A stretch of DNA of 5,095 nucleotides. It comes from Flavobacteriaceae bacterium UBA1903. Lineage in GTDB: Bacteria; Bacteroidota; Bacteroidia; Flavobacteriales; Flavobacteriaceae. The notes below the pieces were generated by a model, which saw nothing but the letters and a program-made list of their open reading frames with translations, made no database searches and was not told where the DNA came from. The first letter of the stretch is position 1; each line of letters begins with the position of its first letter. Location of the stretch: the NCBI GenBank assembly GCA_002337605.1, contig DDGL01000014.1:792777-797871 (forward strand), given 5' to 3'. This document shows, piece by piece, positions 5,072 to 5,095 of the stretch. The translations under genes were made by a program, and so were the position numbers.

Positions 5072-5095
5072 ACTCACGACTCACGACTCACGACT
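5072..5095. repeat. Heptamer tandem repeat (ACTCACG)n, running off the window
   Basis: Three perfect seven-base copies (5072-5078, 5079-5085, 5086-5092) plus the start of a fourth end at the window edge, so the true copy number is unknown. Minus sense is CGTGAGT. Intergenic heptamer repeats of this kind are variable-number elements; this one lies about 48 bases upstream of the RNase H start. Confidence 0.85.

Overview
The window looks like Flavobacteriaceae (Bacteroidota) chromosome. The reasons are AT-rich intergenic DNA, TAnnTTTG-type promoter boxes, mostly weak Shine-Dalgarno signals, a 632-residue PurF-like protein, and an RNase H with a viroplasmin-type N-terminal domain. This assignment rests on recognising protein families and promoter style; no search was run.

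Positions 3373-5095 hold two minus-strand genes, read from high to low coordinates. First is a ribonuclease H (4386-5024), preceded by the edge of a heptamer repeat (ACTCACG) that runs off the window. Next is a PfkB/ribokinase-family sugar or nucleoside kinase (3373-4296) with its own -7 box and a strong intrinsic terminator six bases after its stop codon. A 189-bp gap (3184-3372) follows, containing long inverted repeats that can pair in competing ways. Then comes a large PurF-type amidophosphoribosyltransferase / class II glutamine amidotransferase (1285-3183). A common theme is plausible (ribosyl or nucleoside metabolism, RNA-DNA hybrid removal), but the terminator shows that the kinase and the PurF-like gene are probably not one simple operon.

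Positions 1-1284 contain no credible protein gene and are the unusual part. There are two tandem arrays of directly abutting, non-coding units: about 104 bp x 4 (1-396) and about 95 bp x 4 plus a decayed copy (672-1121). The arrays differ in most of their sequence but keep the same layout and several shared words. Each ends, at its high-coordinate side, in an almost identical ~70-bp 'leader' (401-470 and 1122-1189). Each leader has a TATATTTG box pointing into the array, a TACCAT/ATGGTA stem and a strong bidirectional terminator hairpin whose second arm lies in the last repeat unit. The module [array][leader] therefore occurs twice in tandem, about 725 bp apart. It resembles a leader plus a polar repeat array but has no spacers, so it is not CRISPR. 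The best reading is a duplicated locus of structured small RNA or RNA-like repeats, read on the minus strand. Its function is unknown, and I do not recognise it with certainty as a described family.
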